64,000 nt of DNA from Pseudomonadota bacterium (GCA_023418595.1 JAEZZI010000002.1:54545-118544); one strand, 5' to 3'; shown: positions 52,169-61,292, counted from the first letter of the stretch. A program made the numbers and translations. The notes: generated from the letters alone by a model not told the origin.

Positions 52169-54627
52169 AGGCGCTGAGGCTCCACCGCGAATTCTCGAAA
52201 ATCTGGGGCACGCAGAGTGGCTGGCGCGGGTCGATCGAGAGCGTCAATCACAGCGATATCGGCAAGCGTTTGATGCTGTCGGCGTTCTTCTTCTTCCTCG
52301 TCGGCGGCGTGCTGTCGATGCTGATCCGCGCGCAGCTCGCGACCCCCGACAGCGCGTTCGCGGGGCCGGAGGTCTATAACCAGATCTTCACGATGCACGG
52401 CAGCATCATGATGTTCCTGTTCGCGATCCCGATGTTCGAAGGCTTCGCGATCTACATGCTGCCCAAGATGCTGGGCGCGCGCGACCTCGCCTTCCCGCGG
52501 ATCTCCGCTTACGGCTGGTGGTGCTACCTGTTCGGCGCGTCGATGCTGTGCGTATCGATGCTGCTGGGCCTCGCCCCGGACAGCGGCTGGTTCATGTACA
52601 CGCCGCTGTCGTCCAAGCCCTGGTCGCCCGGCATCAACAGCGATTTCTGGCTGATCGGCATCACCTTCGTCGAGGTGTCGGCGATCGCGGCGGCGGTCGA
52701 CATCACCGTGTCGATCCTCAAGATGCGTGCGCCCGGCATGACGCTGGCGAAGATGCCGCTGTTCGCATGGTATCTGCTGGTCACTGCGGTGATGATGCTG
52801 ATCGGCTTCCCGCCGCTGATCCTGGGGTCGATCCTGCTGGAACTCGAACGCGCGTTCGGCTGGCCGTTCTTCGACGCCGCGCGTGGCGGCGATTCGCTGC
52901 TGTGGCAGCACCTGTTCTGGCTGTTCGGCCATCCCGAGGTCTACATCATCTTTCTGCCGGCGGCGGGCGCGATCTCGATGATCCTGCCTGTCATGGCGCG
53001 CACCAGGATCGTCGGTTACGGCGCGATCGTCGCGGCGATCATCGCGCTCGGTTTCCTCAGCTTCGGGCTGTGGGTCCACCACATGTTCACGGTCGGCATC
53101 CCGCACATGGCGCTGGCGTTCTTCTCCGCCGCATCGACGCTGGTGGCGATCCCGACGGGGGTGCAGATTTTTGCCTGGCTTGGGACATTATGGGCCGGGC
53201 GCCCGCAGATGAAGCTGCCGATGCTGCATCTGGTCGGATTCTTCGTGACCTTCGTGATGGGCGGCCTGACCGGCGTGATGGTCGCGGTGGTGCCGTTCGA
53301 CTGGCAGGCGCACGACAGCGCGTTCATCACCGCGCATCTCCATTACGTCCTGTTCGGCGGATTCGTCTTCCCGATGTTCGCCGCCGTCTATTACTGGATG
53401 CCCCAGATCACCGGCCGGGCGCGCTGGTTCAGACTGGGCGAAGTCGCCTTCTGGCTGATTTTCATCGGCTTCCACGCCACCTTCTTCCTGATGCACCTGG
53501 TCGGGCTGCTCGGCCAGCCGCGGCGGATCGAGACCTATCCGGCGGAGGTCGGCTGGACGTGGATCAACCTGCTGTCCTCGATCGGCAGTTTCGTGCTGGC
53601 GATCGGCATCGCGCTGTTCGTGATCGACGTCGCGCTGCAACTCTGGCTGGCGCACCGGTCGAAGAGAAATCCCTGGGGCGCCACCACGCTCGAATGGGCG
53701 ATGATGCAGCCGTCGCCGACCTACAACATTGCGGCGATTCCGACCGTCGAGGATCGCGACCCGCTGGAAAAGCAGCCCGACCTCGCGCTCAGACTGGCGC
53801 GGGGCGAGGGGTATCTGTCGACCCCGCGCAACAACTGGCGCGAGACGCTGGCGATCGACACCGCGAGCGCCAGGGTCGATCACGTGATCCTGCTGCCCGG
53901 CAACACCCGCCTGCCGCTGTGGACCGGGCTGGTGACGGGGATATTCTTCCTCGCCATTCTCATCAAACTCTATTGGGTCGTGCCGATCGCGGCAGTCGGC
54001 ATCGCCATCCTGGCCTGGCGCTGGGCATGGGTGCTGGGGCACCGCGACACCGTCGGCGACGTTGATATCGGGCAGGGCGAGCGCGCGCTGACCCATCCCG
54101 AATGCGACGACCGTCCGGGCTGGTGGGGCAGCGTGTTCCTGCTCGCCGCCGACGGGACGTTCTTTGCGTCGCTGCTGTTCGGCTATGCGTTTCTGTGGAC
54201 CATCGCCCCCAACTGGCCGCCGCCTGCGCTGATCGATCCATCCTTGGCTGCGCTGGTGTTGGGGCTGGGCGCCGCACTGCTTGCCGGGATGATGCGGGGG
54301 CCGCGTTTCGCCGGCAGCAGGGCGTTCGCAGCAACCGCAGCCGGGCTCGCGACGATCGCGTCAATGCTGATCTTCGCACTGATCCGCGCGCCGTCGCCGA
54401 CCATCCACGCTTATGGCGCGGTGCTGGCGGTATTGGCGAGCTATGCGCTGCTGCATTTGTTCATCGCCCTGGTGATGATCGCTTTCGTCTGGATGCGTGC
54501 GCGGAGCGGTCACCCGGAAAGCGGGTTGCGAAGCGAACGGCGGATCGTGCGGCTGTGGACCGACTATGCCGCGCTGGTGGCAGGGGCGGCGGTGCTGGCG
54601 ATCGAATTGCCGGGATGGGTCGCATGA
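52165..54627 (+). CDS. coxA: Cytochrome c oxidase subunit I-III fusion
   Basis: The 820-residue heme-copper oxidase has subunit I (~1-540) joined to a subunit III-like part (~590-820). Metal ligands are complete: H78 and H393 (heme a), H391 (heme a3), H256, H305, H306 (CuB), with the GHPEVY Tyr at 260. Glu258 and D107 (ARDLAFPR) suggest a D-type proton path, but the Asn pair after FPR is SA. The K-channel Lys is Q334 (PTGVQIFAW). The subunit III part is short, with about five helices. ATGA overlaps link it to coxB before and the small membrane gene after. No ctaB or ctaE is adjacent, so this is probably an alternative oxidase and not the main aa3 enzyme. Confidence 0.93.
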   Translation: MKALRLHREFSKIWGTQSGWRGSIESVNHSDIGKRLMLSAFFFFLVGGVLSMLIRAQLATPDSAFAGPEVYNQIFTMHGSIMMFLFAIPMFEGFAIYMLPKMLGARDLAFPRISAYGWWCYLFGASMLCVSMLLGLAPDSGWFMYTPLSSKPWSPGINSDFWLIGITFVEVSAIAAAVDITVSILKMRAPGMTLAKMPLFAWYLLVTAVMMLIGFPPLILGSILLELERAFGWPFFDAARGGDSLLWQHLFWLFGHPEVYIIFLPAAGAISMILPVMARTRIVGYGAIVAAIIALGFLSFGLWVHHMFTVGIPHMALAFFSAASTLVAIPTGVQIFAWLGTLWAGRPQMKLPMLHLVGFFVTFVMGGLTGVMVAVVPFDWQAHDSAFITAHLHYVLFGGFVFPMFAAVYYWMPQITGRARWFRLGEVAFWLIFIGFHATFFLMHLVGLLGQPRRIETYPAEVGWTWINLLSSIGSFVLAIGIALFVIDVALQLWLAHRSKRNPWGATTLEWAMMQPSPTYNIAAIPTVEDRDPLEKQPDLALRLARGEGYLSTPRNNWRETLAIDTASARVDHVILLPGNTRLPLWTGLVTGIFFLAILIKLYWVVPIAAVGIAILAWRWAWVLGHRDTVGDVDIGQGERALTHPECDDRPGWWGSVFLLAADGTFFASLLFGYAFLWTIAPNWPPPALIDPSLAALVLGLGAALLAGMMRGPRFAGSRAFAATAAGLATIASMLIFALIRAPSPTIHAYGAVLAVLASYALLHLFIALVMIAFVWMRARSGHPESGLRSERRIVRLWTDYAALVAGAAVLAIELPGWVA

Positions 54628-54920
54628 CGGGCCTGCTGCGCGCCTGCACCGGCCTGATCGTCTGGGCGGTGATGTTCAGCCTGCTCTACGCGGTCGAAGG
54701 GCTTGGCTGCGCGCAGGGCTGGAACACGGGCACGTTGCGCGCCGTGCTGGTCGCGATCTGGGGGGCGAGCCTTGCAGGGCTCGGCTGGCTGGCGTGGCGC
54801 TGGTGGCCGAAGCGGGGCGAGGCGCTGGTCGACTGGACGGCAGGCGTCATCGCGATCGTCGGGTTCGTGTCGATCCTGTGGACCGGATTTCCGGTCGCGA
54901 CCCTGTCGGCCTGTATTTGA
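54624..54920 (+). CDS. Small membrane protein of the oxidase operon
   Basis: The 98-residue protein has three hydrophobic helices (LIVWAVMFSLLYAVEGLGCA, AVLVAIWGASLAGLGWLAWRWW, WTAGVIAIVGFVSILWTGFPV). The ATG overlaps the coxA stop (ATGA), so it is translated with the oxidase. By position and size it could take the place of a subunit IV or an assembly helper, but no family is recognised. Confidence 0.75.
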   Translation: MTGLLRACTGLIVWAVMFSLLYAVEGLGCAQGWNTGTLRAVLVAIWGASLAGLGWLAWRWWPKRGEALVDWTAGVIAIVGFVSILWTGFPVATLSACI

Positions 54921-54973
54921 TCTCGCCAACGAACCGCTTTGAGATCTTGTCGAACCCATTAAACTCCGTCGCG

Positions 54974-55864
54974 ATGTCGCAACCCCTGCCCCTGTCATAC
55001 GCCCGGCATCTGGCGCGCGACCGGCGGCGGTCGGCGCATACCGTGCGCGCTTATCAGGCGACGGCGGAGCGATTGATCGCGTTTCTTCAGCGTCATTGGG
55101 GCGGCGCGGTCGAGCGTGCGATGCTGGCGGACGTGTCGGCGACCGACCTGCGCGCCTATCTCGCCGACCGGCGGGGCGAAGGACTGTCCAATGCGTCGAC
55201 CGCGCGCGAATTGTCGGCGGTGCGCTCGTTTCTTGGCTGGGCGGGCGGCGAAGGGACGCAATTGCCGCGCATGAAGGGGCCGCGCGTCAAGAAGGGCGTG
55301 CCGCGCCCGATCGCGCCCGACGAAGCGATCGCGCTGGCCGAGGAGGTCGCGGAGGAGGCGCGCGAGCCGTGGATCGGCGCGCGCGACTGGGCGGTGCTGC
55401 TGCTGCTCTATGGCGCGGGGCTGCGGATCGGCGAGGCGGTCGGGCTGACGGGGGCGATCCTGCCGCTGGGCGAGACTCTGGTCGTCACCGGCAAGCGCGA
55501 CAAGACGCGGATCGTGCCGCTGCTGCCGCAGGTGCGGGATGCGATCGAGGCTTATGTGGCGCTCAATCCCTGGGGCACGGCGCGCGCCGAACCGCTGTTC
55601 CGGGGCGCGAAGGGCGGGCCGCTGTCGGCGTCGGTCGTCCGCGCCAATGTGCGCAAGGCGCGCGGCGTGCTGGGGCTGGGCGACCGCACCACGCCGCACG
55701 CGCTGCGCCACAGTTTTGCGACGCACCTGTTGGGGCGCGGCGCGGACCTGCGCTCGCTTCAGGAATTGCTGGGACACGCCAGCCTGTCGTCGACCCAGGT
55801 CTACACCCAGGTCGATGCCGCGCACCTGATGGAGGTCTATCGCAACGCCCATCCGCGGGCCTAG
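54974..55864 (+). CDS. xerC: Tyrosine recombinase XerC
   Basis: The 296-residue site-specific recombinase resolves chromosome dimers at dif. The SAM-like N-terminal domain (LARDRRRSAHTVRAYQATAERLIAFL) is followed by the catalytic domain with Arg in YGAGLRIGEAVGL, Lys in GKRDKTRIVPL, HxxR in HALRHSFATHLLGRG, His in LGHASLSSTQVYT and the nucleophile Tyr there. XerC and XerD are hard to separate by eye; length and the diverged N-terminal part favour XerC. Its stop codon overlaps that of dedA on the other strand within a CTAG. Confidence 0.92.
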   Translation: MSQPLPLSYARHLARDRRRSAHTVRAYQATAERLIAFLQRHWGGAVERAMLADVSATDLRAYLADRRGEGLSNASTARELSAVRSFLGWAGGEGTQLPRMKGPRVKKGVPRPIAPDEAIALAEEVAEEAREPWIGARDWAVLLLLYGAGLRIGEAVGLTGAILPLGETLVVTGKRDKTRIVPLLPQVRDAIEAYVALNPWGTARAEPLFRGAKGGPLSASVVRANVRKARGVLGLGDRTTPHALRHSFATHLLGRGADLRSLQELLGHASLSSTQVYTQVDAAHLMEVYRNAHPRA

Positions 55865-56472
55865 TTATCTTCGGTCGGTTTGGGCTTCCAGGTGAAGACC
55901 CGGTAGAAATAAAGGAGGATGATCGATCCGATCGCGACCAGCGCCAGTGGGCCGATAAAGCGTTCGACCTGTGTGAATTGCTGGCCGAACCAGTTGCCCG
56001 CGCCTGCCAGCGCGGTGATCCAGATGGTCGAGCCGGCGGCAGTCCAGATCAGGAATTTGATCTGCGACATCTGGACCATGCCCGCAGGCAGCGACACCAT
56101 CGTCCGCGCGATCGGCATGAAGCGCATGAAGAACACGATGCCCGAGCCATATTTGACGAACCAGCGGTGCAGCTTTTCCACCTCGTCCCAGTCGAGCGTC
56201 AGCCAGCGGCCATAGCGGTCGATCAGGGGCTTCAGGCGCTTATATCCGACCCAGCGCCCGATGCCGTACCACACCCAGTTGCCGAGCGTGGTGCCGACCA
56301 CTGCCCAGAACACCAGCGTCCAGAAATCGAAGCGCCCCTGCGACACGGCGACGCCGCCCAGCCCCATGATGACTTCCGACGGGACCGGCGGAAACACGTT
56401 TTCGAGAAACATGAGGATGGCGATGCCCAGGTAGCCCCAGGCTTCGATGAGATCGAGGATGAATTCGGTCAT
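55861..56472 (-). CDS. DedA family membrane protein
   Basis: The 203-residue member of the DedA/VTT family has the conserved membrane-loop motifs FLENVFPPVPSEVIMGLGG and GTTLGNWVWYGIGRWVGYK, and FVKYGSGIVFFMRFMPIARTMVSLPAGMVQMSQ with the functional Arg/Glu residues. DedA proteins take part in lipid-carrier or phospholipid flipping. The MTEFILDLIEAWG start at 56472 leaves 13 bases to the gshB stop, so the two may be cotranscribed. Confidence 0.93.
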   Translation of the reverse strand: MTEFILDLIEAWGYLGIAILMFLENVFPPVPSEVIMGLGGVAVSQGRFDFWTLVFWAVVGTTLGNWVWYGIGRWVGYKRLKPLIDRYGRWLTLDWDEVEKLHRWFVKYGSGIVFFMRFMPIARTMVSLPAGMVQMSQIKFLIWTAAGSTIWITALAGAGNWFGQQFTQVERFIGPLALVAIGSIILLYFYRVFTWKPKPTEDN

Positions 56473-56485
56473 GGCATCGCGCGGG

Positions 56486-57451
56486 TTAGGCGTGTGCGGC
56501 GCGGGCGGCAAGCCGCGCGTCGATCGCGTCCCAGATTTTCGCCGCGGTGTCGGTGCCGTTGAGCCGGTCGATCGCGACGATGCCGGTCGGCGAGGTCACG
56601 TTGATCTCGGTCAGCCACTGGCCGCCGATCACGTCGATCCCGACGAAGATCAGCCCGCGACGCTTGAGTTCGGGGGCGAGCGCGGCGCAGATTTCGCGTT
56701 CGCGCGCCGTAAGATCGGTCTTTTCCGCGCGGCCGCCGACGGCAAGGTTCGACCGGATTTCGCCTTCGCCCGGCAAGCGGTTGATCGCGCCCGCGACTTC
56801 GCCGTCGACTAGCACGATGCGCTTGTCGCCTTCTGCGATTTCGGGAAGAAACGCCTGCATCATGTGCGGTTCGCGATAGGCGCTGTTGAACACCTCGATC
56901 AGCGAGGAAAGATTCTGTCCGCCCGCGTCGATCTTGAAGATCGCCTTGCCGCCATTGCCGTGGAGCGGTTTGACGACGATCGACCCATGTTCGGCGAGGA
57001 AAGTGCGCGCTTCGTCGACCGATCGGGTGATGAGGGTGGGCGGCATGTAGCGCGCATAGTCGAGCACCCAGACTTTCTCGGGCGCGTTGCGGACTTCGCG
57101 TGGGTCGTTGACGATCAGGGTGCGGTCGGCGATCCGCTCGAGCAGATGGGTGGCGGTGATATAGCCCAGATCGAACGGCGGGTCCTGGCGCATCAGCACG
57201 ACATCGGCTTGGTCGCTCAGGTCGAGCGGAACGGGGCTGCCGAAGCTGAAATGATCGCCCTCGACCCGCTGGACGGTGACCGGATGCGCCTTTGCCCAGA
57301 CCCGGCCATCGGCGTAGTTCAGATCCTCGGGCGCGTAATGGAACAGCCGGTGGCCGCGCTCCTGAGCCGACAGCATCAGCGCGAAGGTCGAATCGCCGGC
57401 GATGTTGATGCTGGCGAGCGGGTCCATCTGGACGGCGACGGTCAGGGTCAT
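56486..57451 (-). CDS. gshB: Glutathione synthase
   Basis: The 321-residue ATP-grasp enzyme ligates glycine to gamma-glutamylcysteine. The prokaryotic GshB pattern is complete: VAVQMDPLASINIAGDSTFALMLSAQERGH, MRQDPPFDLGYITATHLLE, GSIVVKPLHGNGGKAIFKI and GLIFVGIDVIGGQWLTEINVTSPTG. It lies downstream of yraN in the rsmI-yraN-gshB minus-strand group; a family C repeat separates yraN and gshB. Confidence 0.96.
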   Translation of the reverse strand: MTLTVAVQMDPLASINIAGDSTFALMLSAQERGHRLFHYAPEDLNYADGRVWAKAHPVTVQRVEGDHFSFGSPVPLDLSDQADVVLMRQDPPFDLGYITATHLLERIADRTLIVNDPREVRNAPEKVWVLDYARYMPPTLITRSVDEARTFLAEHGSIVVKPLHGNGGKAIFKIDAGGQNLSSLIEVFNSAYREPHMMQAFLPEIAEGDKRIVLVDGEVAGAINRLPGEGEIRSNLAVGGRAEKTDLTAREREICAALAPELKRRGLIFVGIDVIGGQWLTEINVTSPTGIVAIDRLNGTDTAAKIWDAIDARLAARAAHA

Positions 57452-57479
57452 GTGTGCGTCGGCTTCCCGAATTTTACGC

Positions 57480-57543
57480 CGTCACCCCTGCGGAGGCAGG
57501 GGTCTCAAGCGGCTTGATATCCCTGTTTTCGCAGGGATGACGG
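57480..57543. repeat. Family C repeat between yraN and gshB
   Basis: CACCCCTGCGGAGGCAGGGG and ATCCCTGTTTTCGCAGGGAT hairpins, with GTCA/TGAC at the outer ends, are separated by about 17 bases. Confidence 0.8.
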
Positions 57544-57573
57544 CTGAGGATTTAGGGACGCGTTCGTCGAAAG

Positions 57574-57927
57574 TCACCCGATCCACGCATTCTCGATATG
57601 GCGCGGGCGCAGATGAGGCGAGACGAGGATCACGTCGATGCGGATGTCATCGCCGCCGGTGGCATAGCGGGGGCACAGGATTTCGGCGGCTGCGGCGACG
57701 CGCGCCAGGCGGCGTTCGTCGATCGCGTGGTCGAGGTCTTTGCCGGTCGCCCGCGTCTTCACCTCGACGAACGCGACCAGATTGCCCCGCTTCGCCACCA
57801 GATCGACTTCGCCCGCCGGCGTGCGGACCCGGGTGGCGAGGATGCGCCAGCCCTTGATGCGCAGATACCAGGCGGCGATCGTCTCGCCGGTGCGGCCGGA
57901 GGTTTCGGCGGCGCGGCGGTTTCTCAT
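57574..57927 (-). CDS. yraN: UPF0102 family protein YraN
   Basis: The 117-residue endonuclease-fold protein has family segments AAWYLRIKGWRILATRVRTPAGEVDLVAKRGNLVAFVEVKTRA, containing the ExxxxD...ExK nuclease-like core. Its ATG overlaps the rsmI stop by 4 bases. The rsmI-lpoA-yraN neighbourhood is the same as in E. coli (yraL-lpoA-yraN). Its precise function is not established. Confidence 0.94.
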   Translation of the reverse strand: MRNRRAAETSGRTGETIAAWYLRIKGWRILATRVRTPAGEVDLVAKRGNLVAFVEVKTRATGKDLDHAIDERRLARVAAAAEILCPRYATGGDDIRIDVILVSPHLRPRHIENAWIG

Positions 57928-58775
57928 CCGCCCCTCATCGCCATCGCGCGCGCATAGAGCGTCTTGCGGTCGAGGCCGAACTTCTTCGCGACCTCTCCCG
58001 CGGCCTTGGATGCGGGCAGGCGTGTGAGCGCGTCGGCCAGCGCGGCGTCGGCATCTTCCTCGCTGGGCGGCGACGCTTCACCGGGCGGCGCGACGACGAC
58101 GACGATCTCGCCTTTGGGCGGCGCATCGGCATAGCGCGCGGAGAGGGCCGACAGCGTGCCGGTCACGCATTCCTCGAATTTCTTGGTCAGTTCGCGTGCG
58201 ACCGCCGCGTCGCGGTCGCCCAGTCCATCGGCGAGTGCGGCGAGCGATGCAGACAGGCGCGGGCCGGATTCGTAGAAGACGAGCGTGGCACGGACGCCCG
58301 CGACCTCTGCGATGGTACTGTTGCGCGCCTGTGCCTTGGACGGCAGGAAACCCATGAACAGGAAGCGGTCGGTGGGCAGGCCCGCGAGCGTCAGTGCGGA
58401 AATCGCGGCGCTGGGACCGGGGACGGTCACCACCGCGTGACCCGCCGCGCGGGCGGCGCGGACCAGTTTGTAGCCAGGATCGGAAATCAGCGGGGTGCCT
58501 GCATCCGAGACGAGCGCAACTGCTTCGCTCGCCATCCGTGCGATCAGCCCGGCCCGCACCGATTCGGTCGAATGGTCATGATAGGGGATCATCGGGCGCT
58601 TGACGCCGATATGGTGCAGCAGCTTCGCGGTGACGCGGCTGTCCTCCACCGCGATCACATCGGCATTGCTCAGGATATGTGCGGCGCGGGGGGACAGATC
58701 ATCGAGATTGCCGATCGGCGTCGCGACGATGTAGAGACCGGGTTCGAGTTGAGCGTTATTCACGGGAGCAGTCAT
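57924..58775 (-). CDS. rsmI: 16S rRNA (cytidine-1402-2'-O)-methyltransferase RsmI
   Basis: The 283-residue tetrapyrrole-methylase-fold enzyme methylates the ribose of C1402 in the decoding centre. Landmarks: LYIVATPIGNLDDLSPRAAHIL, VIAVEDSRVTAKLL, YHDHSTE, LVSDAGTPLISDPGYKLV and VTVPGPSAAISALTLAGLPTDRFLFMGFLP. The frame is open 104 codons upstream, but ATG 58775 matches the family start. It is divergent from lpoA with only 25 bases between start codons. Confidence 0.96.
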   Translation of the reverse strand: MTAPVNNAQLEPGLYIVATPIGNLDDLSPRAAHILSNADVIAVEDSRVTAKLLHHIGVKRPMIPYHDHSTESVRAGLIARMASEAVALVSDAGTPLISDPGYKLVRAARAAGHAVVTVPGPSAAISALTLAGLPTDRFLFMGFLPSKAQARNSTIAEVAGVRATLVFYESGPRLSASLAALADGLGDRDAAVARELTKKFEECVTGTLSALSARYADAPPKGEIVVVVAPPGEASPPSEEDADAALADALTRLPASKAAGEVAKKFGLDRKTLYARAMAMRGG

Positions 58776-58800
58776 GGCAGAAGTTCGAGCGGAACCGCAA

Positions 58801-59967
58801 ATGAAGCGTGGCTGGACGCGGATCGGCACTGCCGCGATGCTTGCGCTGCTGATGAGCGGGTGCGCCACGCTGGTCCCGCGCGGGCCTGCGCCGACCGAGC
58901 GTCCGCCCGAGCGCCCCGTCGATCGACCTGCCCCGGTCGCGCCTGGCATTCCGCAGGACACGGAACGGCACCGCGTTGCTTTGCTGGTGCCGATGTCGGG
59001 CCAGAATGCAGGCGTCGGCCAGTCGATCGCCAATGCGACGATGCTGGCGCTGCTCGACACCAAGTCCGAACGCATCCGCATCACCAATTACGATACCGCG
59101 CAGGGGGCAGCAGCGGCAGCGAACCGCGCCATCGCCGACGGCAACCAGCTGATCCTGGGGCCTTTGCTTGCCGATGACGCACGCGTCGTCGGTCCGATCG
59201 CGCGGCGGGCGAATGTGCCGGTTATCAGTTTTTCGAATGATTCTTCCGTGGCGGGCAACGGCATCTATCTGCTCGGCTACCAGCCCGACCAGTCGATCGA
59301 GCGCGTCGTCCAGCACGCCGCGCGCAACGGGATGCGCAGCTTTGCGGGCCTCGTCCCGCGCGGGGTTTACGGCGAGCGTGCGTCGTCGGCGTTTCTGGGC
59401 GCGGTCAAGCAGGCGGGCGGTCAGGTCACCGGCATCCAGACCTTCGATCGCAGCAACGCGTCGATCACCAGCGCGGTCGCGCGGCTGAAATCGTCCAGCT
59501 CCTATCAGGCGTTGCTGATCGCCGACAGCGCCGGGACCGCAACCATCGCGGTGCCCGCGGTACGACGTGGGGGGGGCGCAAATGCCAAGATCCTGGGAAC
59601 CGAATTGTGGAACACCGATTCGTCGGTGGGCGGCAATGCGGCGCTGAACGGGGCGTGGTTCGCCAGCGTGCCGAACAATTTTTATCGCCAGTACGCGACC
59701 AAATACCGCGCGCGGTTCGGTCGCGCGCCGTTCCGCCTGTCGAGCATGGGGTATGATTCGGTGCTGCTGACGGTCCGCATCGCGCAGGACTGGCGCGTGG
59801 GGACGCCTTTCCCCGAAAGCCGGCTGCGCGCGAATGACGGCTTTGTCGGGCTGGACGGCGCGTTCCGCTTCGGACGCAACGGCATCGCCGAACGGGCGCT
59901 GGAGGTGCAGGAAATTCGCGGGGGCAGCACGGTGACGGTGTCGCCAGCGCCGCAGGGATTTGAATAA
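58801..59967 (+). CDS. lpoA: Penicillin-binding protein activator, LpoA-like lipoprotein
   Basis: The 388-residue lipoprotein has signal MKRGWTRIGTAAMLALLMSGC, a Pro-rich linker (~25-55) and a periplasmic-binding-protein fold (VALLVPMSGQNAGVGQSIANATMLALLD, LILGPLLADDARVVGPIARRANVPVISFSNDSSV). It corresponds to the C-terminal domain of E. coli LpoA, which activates PBP1A from the outer membrane; the TPR-like N-terminal domain of LpoA is missing, as in alphaproteobacterial versions. The start at 58801 is chosen over 58774, which would overlap the rsmI start. Confidence 0.88.
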   Translation: MKRGWTRIGTAAMLALLMSGCATLVPRGPAPTERPPERPVDRPAPVAPGIPQDTERHRVALLVPMSGQNAGVGQSIANATMLALLDTKSERIRITNYDTAQGAAAAANRAIADGNQLILGPLLADDARVVGPIARRANVPVISFSNDSSVAGNGIYLLGYQPDQSIERVVQHAARNGMRSFAGLVPRGVYGERASSAFLGAVKQAGGQVTGIQTFDRSNASITSAVARLKSSSSYQALLIADSAGTATIAVPAVRRGGGANAKILGTELWNTDSSVGGNAALNGAWFASVPNNFYRQYATKYRARFGRAPFRLSSMGYDSVLLTVRIAQDWRVGTPFPESRLRANDGFVGLDGAFRFGRNGIAERALEVQEIRGGSTVTVSPAPQGFE

Positions 59968-59975
59968 CAAACCTA

Positions 59976-60083
59976 GTCACCCCGGCCGAAGTGCCGGGGT
60001 CCACGAAGCCGCTTGCGTGAGGGTCGAACTTTGGGGCTGCGCCCGCCGCCCCGTGGACCCCGGCACTTTGGCCGGGGTGACGG
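59976..60083. repeat. Family C repeat, full two-palindrome copy
   Basis: CACCCCGGCCGAAGTGCCGGGG and its complement on the right, each palindromic, bracket about 65 bases, with GTCAC/GTGAC ends. It lies between convergent lpoA and hemW. Confidence 0.88.
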
Positions 60084-60089
60084 TTAGGG

Positions 60090-61274
60090 TCAGGTTGCCG
60101 CCACCACCACCTCACCCCGCACCAGCGTCCGCAATATCGCCTCCAGCACTGGCATTCCGCGTTCGGTGATCGTCAGGCGGTCGCCGTCCCGCACCGCCAG
60201 CGCCTCGCGTTCCAGCATCGCCAGTTGTGACAGATCGATCAGCACCCCGATCTCCGCCTCGCCCAGCGTAGCAATGCGGCCAAGGTCGATCCCCTCGTCC
60301 AGTCTCAATCCCATCACCAGCGCCTCCGTCGCACGGTTGCGCGGCGACAGTGGCTGGTCGATCTGCGCGCCGTGGCCGTTGCGCGCGACCGCGTTCAGCC
60401 AGTTTTCGGGCTTTTTGTGGCGCGCCGTCTCGTGCCCCGTCCGCCTGCCATGCGCGCCGGGACCGATCCCGGCATAGTCCTGATACCGCCAATAGGTCAG
60501 GTTGTGGCGGCTTTCCGCGCCGGGCCGGGCGTGGTTCGACACCTCATAGGCAGGCAGCCCCGCCGACGCCGCCACCGTGCGAGTGTGCTCATATAATTCG
60601 GCGGCGCTATCTTCGTCGGGCAATGCTAGTTCGCCCTTTGCCGCCAGCGTGGCAAAGCGCGTGCCGGGTTCGATGGTGAGCTGATAGAGCGACAGATGCT
60701 CGGTCCCGAAGCGCAGCGCGCGGGCCAGTTCGGCGTCCCATTCGTCCAGGCTCTGGCCGGGGCGCGCGTAGATCAGGTCGAACGACACCCGGTCGAACGC
60801 GGCTTGCGCGGTGTCGAGCGCGGCCAGTCCCTCGGCCACGTCATGCGCACGGCCCAGAAAGGCGAGCGCGTCGTTGTCCAGCGCCTGCAACCCCAGCGAC
60901 ACGCGGTTGACGCCCGCCTGTGCGATGTCGCCGAAACGTGCCGCCTCGACCGAAGAGGGATTGGCCTCCAGCGTGATCTCGCAGGCCTCGCTCAGCCCCC
61001 AGCGCGCGTCTGCCGCCTCGATCAGCGCGGCGACCGTCCCCGGTGGCATCAGCGACGGCGTGCCGCCGCCGAAAAAGATCGAGGTGACCTGGCGCCCCGG
61101 CAACAGATCGGCTTCGTAATTCAGGTCGGCGAGCATCGCGGTGCGCCACGCCGCCTGATCCACGCCCACGCGAACATGGCTGTTGAAATCGCAATAGGGG
61201 CATTTGGACACGCAGAACGGCCAGTGGATATAGAGGGCCAGGGACGTTCGTGCGCTGTTCATCGCGCGCGCCAT
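60090..61274 (-). CDS. hemW: Radical SAM heme chaperone HemW
   Basis: The 394-residue HemN-like protein has the radical-SAM motif LYIHWPFCVSKCPYCDFNSH and SIFFGGGTPSLM. HemW lacks coproporphyrinogen oxidase activity and delivers heme to respiratory enzymes; the CxxxCxxC is followed here by Asp-Phe as in HemW, not the extra Cys typical of true HemN. In many proteobacteria it follows rph and rdgB; here two genes lie between. ATG 61274 or 61262 may be the start. Confidence 0.93.
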   Translation of the reverse strand: MARAMNSARTSLALYIHWPFCVSKCPYCDFNSHVRVGVDQAAWRTAMLADLNYEADLLPGRQVTSIFFGGGTPSLMPPGTVAALIEAADARWGLSEACEITLEANPSSVEAARFGDIAQAGVNRVSLGLQALDNDALAFLGRAHDVAEGLAALDTAQAAFDRVSFDLIYARPGQSLDEWDAELARALRFGTEHLSLYQLTIEPGTRFATLAAKGELALPDEDSAAELYEHTRTVAASAGLPAYEVSNHARPGAESRHNLTYWRYQDYAGIGPGAHGRRTGHETARHKKPENWLNAVARNGHGAQIDQPLSPRNRATEALVMGLRLDEGIDLGRIATLGEAEIGVLIDLSQLAMLEREALAVRDGDRLTITERGMPVLEAILRTLVRGEVVVAAT

Positions 61275-61292
61275 AGGGCAGGGGCGGTGTCC

